Source: Photobacterium obscurum (GTDB lineage: Bacteria; Pseudomonadota; Gammaproteobacteria; Enterobacterales; Vibrionaceae). From it: a DNA stretch of 64,000 nt. Below are positions 44,449 to 54,059 of this stretch, one piece after another. The notes under the pieces were generated by a model that was not told the origin of the DNA, did not search any database, and saw nothing but the letters and a program-made list of their open reading frames with translations. Within the stretch, counting starts at the first letter, position 1. Every line of letters begins with the position of its first letter. Made by a program: the position numbers and the translations under genes. The DNA lies in the NCBI RefSeq assembly GCF_026191635.1, contig NZ_JAKRRW010000023.1, positions 1 through 64,000 on the forward strand, in the 5' to 3' direction.

Positions 44449-44829
44449 CTATTTTAGCTTTTCCAGATCGGCTTCGATCTCTGCAATCTTATGGGTGACC
44501 ACCTGCTCGAGGTGGCGTAAGTCATTCAGTATCTTCTTCTTCACATCGACATCGGTGTGTTTTCTTTTGGTGATCTGATCCAGCTCGTCGATCACGAAAG
44601 TCAGGTTACGATTGATCTCGGTGACTTCTTTGTATTCGCGGTTGCCGCTATTTACGACGACAGATTTCCGCTGGCGTGGGAACTTGAACTTGACGCTTTT
44701 GGCAAATAATTCGCCTTTTTGCTTGGCAAAATAGACTTTTAGAATGTCATTGGTTGCTTCTTGGCGAAGGCTGTAACGATCGATGGTTTCTGGGTTTTCA
44801 ATACCGATACTGGTGAGGTTTGGGTACAT
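44449..44829 (-). CDS. DUF3461 protein
   Basis: A 126-residue protein starting MYPNLTSIGIENPETIDRYSLRQE (first part shown) with DILKVYF and KSVKFKFPRQRKS, the DUF3461 family, and a coiled-coil C terminus (LRHLEQVVTHKIAEIEADLEKL in segments). It lies beside glnD in Vibrionaceae. Function unknown. Confidence 0.8.
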   Translation of the reverse strand: MYPNLTSIGIENPETIDRYSLRQEATNDILKVYFAKQKGELFAKSVKFKFPRQRKSVVVNSGNREYKEVTEINRNLTFVIDELDQITKRKHTDVDVKKKILNDLRHLEQVVTHKIAEIEADLEKLK

Positions 44830-44997
44830 GGGCGCCTCATTATTATTAACTGCTTTGGTGAAATACCAACCGATAATAATGTATCAATTACAGATCATGG
44901 CGTCCTGATGTAGCACTGAATATGTGGGCAAGATCGAGGTTACCGAGCCACGCTTGATGCGGGCTCGGTGAGCAAGGGATTGTGGGTCATTGGCGAG

Positions 44998-47634
44998 TTA
45001 CTTCGCCGCGTCTAACCGAGCAATCAGGGCATCTTTTAGCTGAAGCTGCTGCTCTTCAGTCAGCTGGGCACCGTCCTCATTGACCAGGATGAAAAAGTCT
45101 TCGGCCCTCTCGCCGATGGTGGTGATTTTAGCCGCTTGCAAGCTCACTTTCTGGCGGGCAAACACCGAGCCGACCCGTGCCAGCAGCCCTGGCATGTCGA
45201 GGGCGACCAGCTCCATCATGGTTTTCTTGCCACCTTTAGCCGGCAGGAAGTCCACCTTGGTTTTGACATTGAAATGCAGCAACTTGCGCGGTGCCCGTTT
45301 TTTCTTGCGCTCCGATTTCATATGGGTCAACGCACTGATTAGCGCCCGGCGTACCGTATTGTGGCGGTTTTCATTCAGGGCTTTCCCGTTCGGATCCAGT
45401 ACCATAAAGGTGTCGAGGGCATAGCCATCTTTACTGTTCATGATCTGTGCATCATGGACACTAAGGTTTTTCTTGTCCAGCTCCGACACCACAATTGCAA
45501 ATAGCTTGGCTTTATCTTTGCTATAGACAAAGACTTCGGTACCACCGCGGGTGGCTTTTTTGCTTAGCAGGATCAATGGCTTGTCATGATCCTCATGGGT
45601 TAGGATCGCTTCAGCGTGCCACGCAATCTGCTTGTGGGTATGGCGAAGGAAATAATCAGCCTTGAAGCGCTGCCAAAGCACTTCGATTTCTCGCGGAGTA
45701 AAGCCGTGGCTACGTAGTATTGCCGACGCCATTTGTTGATTATGGCGGATCCGCTCGCGGACATCCGGTGGGTTTTCCAACCCGCGACGCAGGGCCTTCT
45801 GTGTCGAGTAGTAAAGCTCGGCCAATAGGGTGCGTTTCCAACTGTTCCAGAGATCTTGGTTGGTTGCACAGATATCGGCGACGGTCAGGCAGATCAGGTA
45901 GTCGAGGCGTTCCTCGTCCCGTACCTGCATGGCGAAGTCGGTCACGACCTCCGGATCGTAGATATCCCGGCGCTGAGCCGTCACGGACATCAGCAGGTGC
46001 TTGTTGACCAGCCATTTTACTAGGTTGGCCTCCGGTCGGGAGAGTCCGTGCTGGATACAGAAATCATAGGCATCGACGCCGCCCAGCTCGGAGTGGTCAC
46101 CACCACGGCCTTTGGCGATATCGTGGAATATAGCCGCCAGGATCAGGATCTCTTTCTTGATAATGCGCGGATAAACCTCGCAACAGATGGGGTGGCGCTG
46201 GCGGTTGTCCGGGTCGCTAAATTTGTTGAGGTTCTTAAGTAGTCGAATACTGTGCTCGTCTACGGTGTAGACATGGAACAAGTCAAACTGCATCTGGCCG
46301 ACAATCTGGCTCCATTGGGGTAGGTAGGCCGAAAGCACGCCATGACGATGCATCAGGCGGAAGGCTTTCTGCAGAGCGTTGGGCTCGCGGACCAGCTCCA
46401 TGAATTTCTCCCGGGCCTCGGGAATATCCACCAAGAAGCGATTCAACCGGCGCCGCGCTGTACGAAGCTGGCGTAGGGTCGGGGCAGCAATACCCTCTAT
46501 CTCGCTATTGCGGGCAACATGCAGGCACATATCCAAAATGGTTTCAGGGCGAGCCTGAAACAAGGCTGGTTTAGTTGCCTCGATGAGGTGGCCACGAAGC
46601 TGAAAATCGTCATCTAAAGCGATGGCTTCAGTTGCCTGTCCTTTGTTGATAATGGCTTGGTCAAATAGCTGCAGCAGCATTTTATTGAGTTCGGAAACCC
46701 GGCGTAGGGTACGGTAGAACTCTTTCATCATCATCTCAACCGGGCGGTTTCCCTCGCCGGTATAGCCGAGCTTTTCGGCCACCGAGGCTTGGTGTTCAAA
46801 AGTCAGCCGGTTGTCGTAGCGGCGGAGCTCGCTGTGCAGAGCAAACCGAATTCGCCACAGGGAGTCCTGGCACTCCACCAACTCCCGGTATTCGGCATCA
46901 GTCAGGAAGCCGAACCGACTCATCTCCAGCAGGCTGGTGGCGCCGAAGTGGCGGCGGGCTACCCAGCTTAGGGTATGGATATCTCGCAGGCCGCCCGGGC
47001 TGGACTTGATATCCGGCTCGAGGTTGTAGGTGGTATCGTGATAGCGGGCATGGCGAGTCTTTTGTTCTTGCAGCTTGGCGCGGTAGAACTCGTCGCTTGG
47101 CCAGAACTTACCGGCGTTGATCTGCTCTTCCAGGCATTGATAGGTTTCCTCGTTGCCGGATAGTAGGCGTGATTCCTGCAGGTTGGTGGCAACGGTGAGA
47201 TCCTCGAGGCCGATTTTTATGCAGTCCTCAATTGTCCGGACACTATGGCCGACTTCCAGTTTCAAGTCCCACAGAAAAGTCAGAAACTCACTGACGGCTT
47301 TACCGGCAGCCTCATCGAGTTCATTTTTGCTGAGCAGCAAAATATCGACATCGGAAAGTGGATGCAGTTCGCCACGACCGTAGCCTCCGACGGCAATCAG
47401 TGCCAGCTCATCGTGCTCACTCAGGCCAAAGTGCTGCCATAACCGTTGTAAAAGGCCGTCAATGAAGCCGGCGCGGGCCTCAACCAGTTCGGTGACGGGA
47501 GTATGGAGGCTAAATTGCAGTTTTTGCTGTGTCGAAAATTGCTCAAGCTCACAGCGCAGGGCTTCGTGTGAGAGGGAACTTGGGGAGAGCTGATTGGGAG
47601 CGGAGGAAGTATCTGTCATCGCAGTCCGTGCCAT
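44998..47634 (-). CDS. glnD: Bifunctional uridylyltransferase/uridylyl-removing enzyme GlnD
   Basis: GlnD senses glutamine and adds or removes UMP on PII proteins (GlnB/GlnK) to control nitrogen assimilation. The 878-residue product has a nucleotidyltransferase domain with GGYGRGELHPLSDVDILLL (83-101, Asp95 and Asp97 as metal ligands), an HD domain with FHDIAKGRGGDHSELG (His504-Asp505) and two C-terminal ACT domains (about 700 and 810 on). The start at 47634 has no clear ribosome-binding site; the ATG at 47619 (MTDTSSAPNQ) with ACGGAC before it may be the true one. Confidence 0.95.
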   Translation of the reverse strand: MARTAMTDTSSAPNQLSPSSLSHEALRCELEQFSTQQKLQFSLHTPVTELVEARAGFIDGLLQRLWQHFGLSEHDELALIAVGGYGRGELHPLSDVDILLLSKNELDEAAGKAVSEFLTFLWDLKLEVGHSVRTIEDCIKIGLEDLTVATNLQESRLLSGNEETYQCLEEQINAGKFWPSDEFYRAKLQEQKTRHARYHDTTYNLEPDIKSSPGGLRDIHTLSWVARRHFGATSLLEMSRFGFLTDAEYRELVECQDSLWRIRFALHSELRRYDNRLTFEHQASVAEKLGYTGEGNRPVEMMMKEFYRTLRRVSELNKMLLQLFDQAIINKGQATEAIALDDDFQLRGHLIEATKPALFQARPETILDMCLHVARNSEIEGIAAPTLRQLRTARRRLNRFLVDIPEAREKFMELVREPNALQKAFRLMHRHGVLSAYLPQWSQIVGQMQFDLFHVYTVDEHSIRLLKNLNKFSDPDNRQRHPICCEVYPRIIKKEILILAAIFHDIAKGRGGDHSELGGVDAYDFCIQHGLSRPEANLVKWLVNKHLLMSVTAQRRDIYDPEVVTDFAMQVRDEERLDYLICLTVADICATNQDLWNSWKRTLLAELYYSTQKALRRGLENPPDVRERIRHNQQMASAILRSHGFTPREIEVLWQRFKADYFLRHTHKQIAWHAEAILTHEDHDKPLILLSKKATRGGTEVFVYSKDKAKLFAIVVSELDKKNLSVHDAQIMNSKDGYALDTFMVLDPNGKALNENRHNTVRRALISALTHMKSERKKKRAPRKLLHFNVKTKVDFLPAKGGKKTMMELVALDMPGLLARVGSVFARQKVSLQAAKITTIGERAEDFFILVNEDGAQLTEEQQLQLKDALIARLDAAK

Positions 47635-47681
47635 GTTGTGAGTCGTATTGTCTACTACTATAACCGTAACGGAGCAAATGT

Positions 47682-47709
47682 AAAAAAAGCCGACCTGGCG
47701 GTCGGCTTT
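47682..47709 (-). terminator. Terminator of map
   Basis: On the minus strand AAAGCCGACC/GGTCGGCTTT with a 4-base loop runs into T7, only 6 bases after the map stop codon. It lies between map and glnD, which therefore have separate transcripts. Confidence 0.85.
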
Positions 47710-47714
47710 CGGGA

Positions 47715-48542
47715 TTAGTTGTGCATCTGGCGAGGAATACTTTCTTCCTGGCGCAGGGTCAGCACTTCACAGCCGGTATCAGTAACCAGCAAGGTATGTT
47801 CCCACTGTGCCGACTTCTTACCGTCAACCGTGTAGACGGTCCAGCCGTCGTTATGGTCGACGTCACAGCCGAACTTGCCGGCATTGATCATCGGCTCGAT
47901 GGTGAAGCACATGCCCGCTTTCAGTACAGTACGGTCGTTGTTCTTGTAGTGAACAACCTGCGGCTCTTCGTGGAACTCGTTGCCGATACCATGGCCGCAG
48001 AAGTCTTTAACAATCGAGAAGCGGCTGTTACCGTTTTTGATGAATTTCTGGATAGCCGTACCGATTTCACCCAGCTTGGCACCCGGCTTCACTTTCTTCA
48101 TTGCCAGGTACAGGCTTTCTTGGGCCACGCGGCAAAGACGTTTGTCTTCCAGTGATACTTCGCCGACTTCAAACATCTTCGAGGTATCGCCGTGGTAGCC
48201 GTCTTTGATCACGGTAATATCGATGTTGATGATATCGCCGTCTTTCAGCACTGCCGGCTTGTTGTATTTGCCGTTGACCGGTTCGTCCTGCTCGGCTGGA
48301 ATGCCGTGGCAGATAACGTGGTTGATGGACGTGCAGATCGACTTAGGAAAGCCGTGGTAGTTCAGTGGCGCAGGAATGGCACCTTGCTCTTTGGTAATGT
48401 ATTCGTGGCAGAGACGATCCAACTCTTCGGTGGTCACGCCAGCTTTTACGTGCGGCTCGATCATTTCTAGCACGTCGGCAGCCAAACGGCCCGCTACGCG
48501 CATTTTTTCAATTTCATCAGCCGTTTTGATCTTGATGCTCAT
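47715..48542 (-). CDS. map: Type I methionine aminopeptidase
   Basis: Map removes the N-terminal Met of nascent proteins. The 275-residue product starts MSIKIKTADEIEKMRVAGRLA and has the pita-bread metalloprotease ligands in NIDITVIKDGYHGDTS (two Asp), GHGIGNEFHEEPQV (His), and FTIEPMINAG and WEHTLLVTDTG (two Glu). It diverges from rpsB, as in most Gammaproteobacteria. Confidence 0.96.
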   Translation of the reverse strand: MSIKIKTADEIEKMRVAGRLAADVLEMIEPHVKAGVTTEELDRLCHEYITKEQGAIPAPLNYHGFPKSICTSINHVICHGIPAEQDEPVNGKYNKPAVLKDGDIINIDITVIKDGYHGDTSKMFEVGEVSLEDKRLCRVAQESLYLAMKKVKPGAKLGEIGTAIQKFIKNGNSRFSIVKDFCGHGIGNEFHEEPQVVHYKNNDRTVLKAGMCFTIEPMINAGKFGCDVDHNDGWTVYTVDGKKSAQWEHTLLVTDTGCEVLTLRQEESIPRQMHN

Positions 48543-48663
48543 CCAATCTTCTCTACGTTGACTGTTTTCTATTGGTTATATGGTAACAGTGAGGACGCTG
48601 GATGGAAACTAAGTTTGGCAGCCTCAACTATAATTAGGCTAGATTTTGGTTAACAAAATATGG

Positions 48664-48865
48664 TATAAAGCGCGCCGTAATTAGCCAACTTGTGTTTCGA
48701 CCCTGCTGGTTAAATTACACATACTTTATATTAATCACTCACACATATCGGCACATTCTCCGGGGTGCTCATCAGTCTTTCGCGAGGCTGCAGGTTTGCA
48801 ACTGTGCAAATCATGGGTCGGTAGAATGGGATATGTGGACGCCTAACCCCATAGAGGAATATTCA
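48664..48865 (+). promoter_or_regulatory. rpsB promoter region and leader
   Basis: A -10 box TATAAA (48664-48669) is followed by a GC-rich discriminator (GCGCGCC, 48671-48677), typical of stringently controlled ribosomal promoters. The resulting leader of about 190 nt before rpsB is long. In E. coli, S2 represses its own operon through the rpsB leader; a similar role here is inferred from length and position, not from a proven structure. Confidence 0.5.
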
Positions 48866-49594
48866 ATGGCAACTGTATCAATGCGCGACATGCTTAAGGC
48901 TGGTGTTCACTTCGGTCACCAAACTCGTTACTGGAACCCAAAAATGAAGCCATTCATCTTTGGTGCTCGTAACAAGGTACATATCATCAACCTTGAGAAA
49001 ACTGTACCAATGTTCAACGACGCTCTAGCTGAAATCAACAAGATTTCTGCTCGTAAGGGTAAAGTTCTTTTTGTTGGTACTAAGCGTGCAGCCAGCGAAT
49101 CAATCAAAGAAGCAGCGATTAACTGTGACCAGTTTTACGTAAACAACCGTTGGTTGGGCGGCATGCTAACTAACTGGAAAACTGTTCGCCAGTCAATCAA
49201 GCGTCTAAAAGACCTAGAAACTCAGTCTACTGACGGTACTTTCGACAAGCTAACCAAGAAAGAAGCGCTAATGCGTACTCGTGAAATGGAGAAGCTTGAG
49301 AAGTCTCTTGGCGGTATCAAGAACATGGGCGGCCTACCAGACGCTATGTTCGTAATCGATGCTGATCACGAGCACATCGCTATTAAAGAAGCTAACAACC
49401 TGGGTATCCCAGTATTTGCTGTTGTAGATACTAACTCTAACCCAGACGGCGTTGACTTCGTTATCCCTGGTAACGATGATGCAATCCGTTCTATCCAGCT
49501 TTACACTGGTGCTGTAGCTCAAACTGTTACTGAAGCTCGCAACCAAGACATCGTTGCTCAAGCTGAGCAAGACGGTTTCGTAGAAGCTGAATAA
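48866..49594 (+). CDS. rpsB: 30S ribosomal protein S2
   Basis: The 242-residue product starts MATVSMRDMLKAGVHFGHQTR and is S2 over its whole length (GTKRAASESIKEAA, YVNNRWLGGMLTNW, PDAMFVIDADHEHIA). The ATG at 48866 has GAGGAAT before it; the 58 extra codons open upstream are leader sequence and not coding. Codon use is strongly biased, as for highly expressed genes. First gene of rpsB-tsf. Confidence 0.98.
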   Translation: MATVSMRDMLKAGVHFGHQTRYWNPKMKPFIFGARNKVHIINLEKTVPMFNDALAEINKISARKGKVLFVGTKRAASESIKEAAINCDQFYVNNRWLGGMLTNWKTVRQSIKRLKDLETQSTDGTFDKLTKKEALMRTREMEKLEKSLGGIKNMGGLPDAMFVIDADHEHIAIKEANNLGIPVFAVVDTNSNPDGVDFVIPGNDDAIRSIQLYTGAVAQTVTEARNQDIVAQAEQDGFVEAE

Positions 49595-49648
49595 TAGCCA
49601 GCTCTTTTGAGCGTCTTAAGTTACCTTGTGTAAACTAAGTATGGTTAC

Positions 49649-49677
49649 CAGGGGCCTATTATCGGCCCCTGATTTTT
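49649..49677 (+). terminator. Hairpin between rpsB and tsf
   Basis: CAGGGGCC/GGCCCCTG stem followed by ATTTTTATAT. As in E. coli, this may be a partial terminator that lowers tsf expression relative to rpsB. Confidence 0.7.
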
Positions 49678-49707
49678 ATATCAAGTATTTAAACTGAGGA
49701 TATAACA

Positions 49708-50553
49708 ATGGCAACAGTTACAGCTGCCCTAGTTAAAGAACTGCGTGAACGTACTGGCGCAGGCATGATGGAATGTAAAAAAGCGCTTGTTGAAGCGAAC
49801 GCTGACATTGAACTAGCGATCGAAAACATGCGTAAGAGCGGTGCTGCTAAGGCTGCTAAAAAAGCAGGTAACGTTGCTGCTGAAGGCACGATCCTAATCA
49901 AAGACGAAAACGGTGTTGCAGCACTTCTAGAAGTTAACTGCCAGACTGACTTCGTTGCTAAAGATGCTAACTTCCTAGCGTTCGCTAACGAAGTTCTTGA
50001 CGCTGCACTAGCTGAGCGTCTAGACATCGAAGCACTTCAGGCTAAGTTTGAAGAGCAGCGTATCGCACTAGTTGCTAAAATCGGTGAGAACATCGGCATC
50101 CGTCGCGTAGAGTTCATCGAAGGCGCTAAAGTTGGTTCTTACCGCCACGGCGACCGTATCGGTGTTGTTGTTGCTGGTGACGCTGACGAAGAAACAATGA
50201 AGCACGTTGCAATGCACGTTGCTGCATCTAAGCCTGAGTTTGTTACTCCTGAAGATGTACCTGCTGACGTTGTTGAGAAAGAAAAAGCAATCCAAGTTGC
50301 AATCGCTGTTGAATCTGGCAAGCCACAAGAGATCGCAGAGAAAATGGTTGTTGGCCGCATGAAGAAATTCACTGGCGAAGTTTCTCTAACTGGTCAGGCG
50401 TTCATCATGGACCCATCTCAGACTGTTGGTCAGATGCTGAAAGAGAAAGGCGCTTCTGTTTCTAATTTCATCCGCCTAGAAGTGGGTGAAGGTATCGAGA
50501 AAGCTCAAGAAATGAGCTTTGCTGAAGAAGTTGCAGCTGTTCAGAAGGGTTAA
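49708..50553 (+). CDS. tsf: Elongation factor Ts
   Basis: EF-Ts is the nucleotide exchange factor of EF-Tu. The 281-residue product has the N-terminal UBA-like region with LRERTGAGMMECKKAL, the TDFVAKD motif that inserts into EF-Tu, and the C-terminal coiled-coil module. Codon bias is strong, as in rpsB. Confidence 0.98.
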   Translation: MATVTAALVKELRERTGAGMMECKKALVEANADIELAIENMRKSGAAKAAKKAGNVAAEGTILIKDENGVAALLEVNCQTDFVAKDANFLAFANEVLDAALAERLDIEALQAKFEEQRIALVAKIGENIGIRRVEFIEGAKVGSYRHGDRIGVVVAGDADEETMKHVAMHVAASKPEFVTPEDVPADVVEKEKAIQVAIAVESGKPQEIAEKMVVGRMKKFTGEVSLTGQAFIMDPSQTVGQMLKEKGASVSNFIRLEVGEGIEKAQEMSFAEEVAAVQKG

Positions 50554-50573
50554 TCCTTCTTGAAACGAACTCC

Positions 50574-50604
50574 AAAGACCGTAGCCTTGGCTGCGGTCTT
50601 TTTA
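50574..50604 (+). terminator. Terminator of rpsB-tsf
   Basis: AAAGACCGTAGCC pairs with GGCTGCGGTCTTT (G-T pair inside) and is followed by TTA. It lies 20 bases after the tsf stop codon. Confidence 0.8.
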
Positions 50605-50645
50605 CAACTCCATATCACTATTTGTAAGCCTGGAAGGTAAAACTA

Positions 50646-51374
50646 ATGACCACGAATCCTAAACCGACTTATCAACGAATTCTGCTGAAACTCAGTGGTG
50701 AAGCACTGCAGGGCGATGAAGGTTTTGGTATTGACGCACAAGTTCTTGACCGTATGGCTCAGGAAATCAAAGAACTTATTGAACTAGGCGTACAAGTTGG
50801 CCTGGTTATCGGTGGTGGTAACTTATTCCGTGGTGCCGGCCTTGCAGAAGCGGGTATGAACCGAGTTGTGGGCGATCACATGGGCATGCTAGCTACTGTG
50901 ATGAATGGTCTTGCGATGCGCGATGCGCTGCACCGTGCCTATGTGAACGCTCGAGTGATGTCTGCAATTCCACTGAATGGTGTGTGTGATAACTACAACT
51001 GGGCTGATGCAATTAGCCAGTTGCGCCAGGGCCGTGTAGTAATTTTCTCTGCCGGTACGGGTAACCCGTTCTTTACTACTGACTCCGCAGCATGCCTGCG
51101 CGGTATCGAAATCGAAGCTGATGTAGTACTGAAAGCAACAAAAGTTGACGGTGTATTCACAGATGACCCAGTTAAAAACCCAGAAGCTGTTCTTTATGAT
51201 AAGCTTGGTTACAATGATGTTCTTGATAAAGAACTGAAAGTGATGGATTTAGCTGCATTTACTCTTGCTCGTGACCACAGCATGCCGATTCGTGTTTTCA
51301 ACATGAACAAGCCTGGCTCTCTGCGCCGCGTGGTAATGGGTGAGCAAGAAGGCACCTTGATCTCGAACGACTAA
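50646..51374 (+). CDS. pyrH: Uridylate kinase PyrH
   Basis: PyrH phosphorylates UMP to UDP and is regulated by GTP and UTP in the family. The 242-residue amino-acid-kinase-fold product has LLKLSGEALQGDEGFGID, VIGGGNLFRGAG, and GTGNPFFTTDSAA. It starts 92 bp after tsf, beyond the terminator. Confidence 0.97.
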   Translation: MTTNPKPTYQRILLKLSGEALQGDEGFGIDAQVLDRMAQEIKELIELGVQVGLVIGGGNLFRGAGLAEAGMNRVVGDHMGMLATVMNGLAMRDALHRAYVNARVMSAIPLNGVCDNYNWADAISQLRQGRVVIFSAGTGNPFFTTDSAACLRGIEIEADVVLKATKVDGVFTDDPVKNPEAVLYDKLGYNDVLDKELKVMDLAAFTLARDHSMPIRVFNMNKPGSLRRVVMGEQEGTLISND

Positions 51375-51411
51375 GCTTTTAGCTAGTCAGTTATGACGAC
51401 TAATTCAGGCA

Positions 51412-51434
51412 GGGAGCGCGAGCGCTCCCTCTTT
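51412..51434 (+). terminator. Hairpin between pyrH and frr
   Basis: AGGGAGCGC/GCGCTCCCT stem with a very short loop, then CTTTC. It could be a weak or partial terminator inside the gene cluster. Confidence 0.5.
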
Positions 51435-51459
51435 CACCGAATCATTAAGGGTATTAATC

Positions 51460-52017
51460 GTGATTGATGCAATTAAACAAGATGCGCAAGAGCGCATGGG
51501 CAAAAGCGTTGAAGCGCTAAAAAACCAACTGGCTAAAGTACGTACTGGTCGTGCTCACCCTAGCCTGCTGGATACTATCTACGTAGAATACTACGGTGCG
51601 AACACGCCGCTTAAGCAGCTGGCGAACGTTGTCGCTGAAGATTCTCGTACACTGGCAATCACTGTTTTTGATAAAGAGCTAACGCCAAAGATCGAAAAAG
51701 CGATCATGATGTCTGACCTAGGCCTAAACCCTATGTCTGCAGGTACGGTTATCCGTGTCCCATTGCCACCGTTAACAGAAGAGCGCCGTCGTGATCTGGT
51801 TAAGATCGTACGTGCAGAAGCTGAGCAGGGCCGTGTTGCTGTTCGTAACATCCGCCGTGATGCAAACGCAGATGTTAAAGGCCTGCTGAAAGAGAAAGAA
51901 ATTTCTGAAGATGATGATCGTCGCGCACAAGACGACATCCAGAAGATCACTGATGCTGCAATCAAAGACATCGAAGTGGTTCTTGAAGCGAAAGAAAAAG
52001 AGCTAATGGAAGTATAA
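51460..52017 (+). CDS. frr: Ribosome recycling factor
   Basis: RRF splits post-termination ribosomes with EF-G. The 185-residue product has KVRTGRAHPSLLD, the domain II segment and VRNIRRDAN near the second long helix. The start is GTG at 51460, preceded by TTAAGGG. Confidence 0.97.
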   Translation: MIDAIKQDAQERMGKSVEALKNQLAKVRTGRAHPSLLDTIYVEYYGANTPLKQLANVVAEDSRTLAITVFDKELTPKIEKAIMMSDLGLNPMSAGTVIRVPLPPLTEERRRDLVKIVRAEAEQGRVAVRNIRRDANADVKGLLKEKEISEDDDRRAQDDIQKITDAAIKDIEVVLEAKEKELMEV

Positions 52018-52054
52018 GACGCTACTGTCTTCATTGGCTTGATAAGTTTTGAGG

Positions 52055-52084
52055 CGCTGTGCGTGCAGCACAGCGTTTTTTTTT
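52055..52084 (+). terminator. Terminator of frr
   Basis: CGCTGTGC/GCACAGCG stem with a 5-base loop and T9, ending just before the ribosome-binding site of uppS. Readthrough or a separate promoter must serve uppS. Confidence 0.8.
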
Positions 52085-52095
52085 GAGGAAGATGT

Positions 52096-52860
52096 ATGGC
52101 AGAGCATACAATCGATACTGCTCTTTCTGCTGACAGTTTGCCAAAGCATATTGCCGTCATCATGGACGGGAACGGTCGCTGGGCGAAGGCAAAGGGCAAA
52201 GCTCGAGTGTTTGGCCATAAGGCTGGCGTTGAAGCCGTACGTAGAACAGTCTCGACTGCAAATCGCCTTGGCATCCAGGTAGTGACACTTTTCGCTTTTA
52301 GTAGCGAGAACTGGCGCCGTCCGGAAAATGAGGTGTCATTGTTGATGGAACTCTTCATGACGGTTTTAGGTCGTGAAGTTAAGCGTCTGCACAAGAATAA
52401 TATACAGCTACGGATCATTGGTGATACCACCCGCTTCAGTCAGCGATTGCAAAATAAAATTGCTGATGCCGAGTTGCTTACCGCAAACAACACCGGGATG
52501 GTGCTAAATGTGGCGGCTAACTATGGCGGACAGTGGGATATCTTGCAGGCAACCAAGCGTTTGGCACTGCAAGTTGCCGAGCAGGGATTGTCGGCGGAAG
52601 ACATCACCGAAGAGATGTTGGCACAAGGTTTGTCGACCTCGGGATTGCCAGATGTTGATTTGCTGATCCGTACCAGTGGCGAATGCCGTATTAGTAATTT
52701 CATGTTATGGCAGGCTGCGTATGCTGAGCTCTATTTTACCGAGCAGCATTGGCCTGACTTTGACGAGCAAAGCCTTACTGATGCTATAGCATGGTATGTG
52801 AACCGTGAGCGACGTTTTGGTTGCACCGGCGAGCAGGTACAGGCTTTATTACAAAAATAG
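52096..52860 (+). CDS. uppS: Undecaprenyl diphosphate synthase
   Basis: UppS (IspU) adds isopentenyl diphosphate units to farnesyl diphosphate to make the C55 carrier for peptidoglycan and O-antigen synthesis. The 254-residue product has IAVIMDGNGRWA with catalytic Asp24, FAFSSENWRRP, and LLIRTSGECRISNFMLWQ near the C terminus. It lies after frr, with cdsA next, whereas E. coli has dxr between frr and this gene. Confidence 0.97.
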   Translation: MAEHTIDTALSADSLPKHIAVIMDGNGRWAKAKGKARVFGHKAGVEAVRRTVSTANRLGIQVVTLFAFSSENWRRPENEVSLLMELFMTVLGREVKRLHKNNIQLRIIGDTTRFSQRLQNKIADAELLTANNTGMVLNVAANYGGQWDILQATKRLALQVAEQGLSAEDITEEMLAQGLSTSGLPDVDLLIRTSGECRISNFMLWQAAYAELYFTEQHWPDFDEQSLTDAIAWYVNRERRFGCTGEQVQALLQK

Positions 52861-53024
52861 TAACCATTCGGTTTATGACTATTTTGCCGTATGACAGTTT
52901 TAGAGGGCATCTTGGGTTTTATCATGATGCCTTTTACAGGCTGCCACAGAATAGCAATAGACAGACAGCAACAGAGAAATGCTGAGTCGTTACTAACATA
53001 TAATGAATAACGAGAGGACGCAGC

Positions 53025-53873
53025 TTGCTAAAGCAACGTATTATTACCGCACTTATCCTCGCGCCGTTAGTAATAGCAGGGATCTTTCTTTTACCTTTCC
53101 CTGCTTTTGTTATCGCTTTAGCGGCGATTACCATGGTCGGTTTTTGGGAGTGGACACAATTTGTTGATGCGAAGTCGCGCTGGGGTGCGATGGTCGTGCC
53201 TACTATCGCACTAGGTGCATCGATAGCCATGATGCCAACCGATGTGGCGACCTTGTCGAGCATCGCTCAATCGCACCAGCACATGCTGCTGGTTGGCGGT
53301 ATCTGGTGGCTGATCGCCTCTACACTCGCGGTGACTTACCCTTCAAGTTCATCCCTTTGGTCCAAGGCCACCTCTTTGAAATATCTTTTTGGCCTGCTGA
53401 CCCTGATCCCTTTCTTCTGGAGCATCCTGATGCTTCGTGCTGTCAACTATGCTGAATCGCCGTATCATGGTGCCAAACTGGTGATGCTGGTTTGTTTCCT
53501 GGTCTGGTCGGCAGATACCGGTGCCTACTTCTCTGGCAAGCGATTTGGTAAGCATAAAATGGCGCCGGCAGTCAGCCCGAATAAAACAATTGAGGGTCTG
53601 CTTGGCGGTGCAATCCTTGCCGTAGTGGTTACCTGGGGTGGTGCTGCGTTAATGGATATTCCTTTTACCAGCCTTGGTGGACTGCTGCTGATTGCTGTTG
53701 TGACAGTGGTGGCTTCAGTGCTGGGCGATTTGGTCGAAAGTATGTTCAAGCGGGTCGCCGGCATCAAAGACAGCGGCACGATCCTGCCTGGTCACGGTGG
53801 TATTCTTGACCGTATTGACAGCCTGACGGCTGCCCTTCCTGTTTTTGCTTTGCTCTACCTTTGGCTAGTATGA
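53025..53873 (+). CDS. cdsA: Phosphatidate cytidylyltransferase
   Basis: CdsA makes CDP-diacylglycerol from phosphatidate and CTP in the inner membrane. The 282-residue product has about eight membrane helices and the CDS signature LGDLVESMFKRVAGIKDSG...PGHGGILDRIDS (key residues). The start is TTG at 53025, with AGAGGA seven to eight bases before it; this gives MLKQRIITALILAPL, matching the family. Confidence 0.95.
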   Translation: MLKQRIITALILAPLVIAGIFLLPFPAFVIALAAITMVGFWEWTQFVDAKSRWGAMVVPTIALGASIAMMPTDVATLSSIAQSHQHMLLVGGIWWLIASTLAVTYPSSSSLWSKATSLKYLFGLLTLIPFFWSILMLRAVNYAESPYHGAKLVMLVCFLVWSADTGAYFSGKRFGKHKMAPAVSPNKTIEGLLGGAILAVVVTWGGAALMDIPFTSLGGLLLIAVVTVVASVLGDLVESMFKRVAGIKDSGTILPGHGGILDRIDSLTAALPVFALLYLWLV

Positions 53874-54013
53874 TGTAGCTACTCTTTCGCTGTGCCGTGC
53901 CAGCTGGGATGAAAGTCGTGCTTACTTACCGAGTAGGCATTGTTTTAGCGGCTTACAGCGCAGCGAAATTGTCCGCGCTGGCTGGAAATAGCTTGGCAGA
54001 TACCTGTTTACCG

Positions 54014-54038
54014 AGCAGCTTGTTTTGAGCTGCTTTTC
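54014..54038 (+). terminator. Hairpin in the cdsA-dxr gap
   Basis: AGCAGCT/AGCTGCT stem with loop TGTTTTG followed by TTTTCAT, 23 bases before the dxr start. It may be a weak terminator or an attenuator of dxr. Confidence 0.45.
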
Positions 54039-54059
54039 ATAGCTGAATTAAGTGATTTT

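Noticed and set aside
48692..48865. N-terminal extension of ribosomal protein S2
   Set aside because: The frame is open by chance through the leader. S2 starts MATVSMRDML at 48866 with a clear GAGGAAT site.
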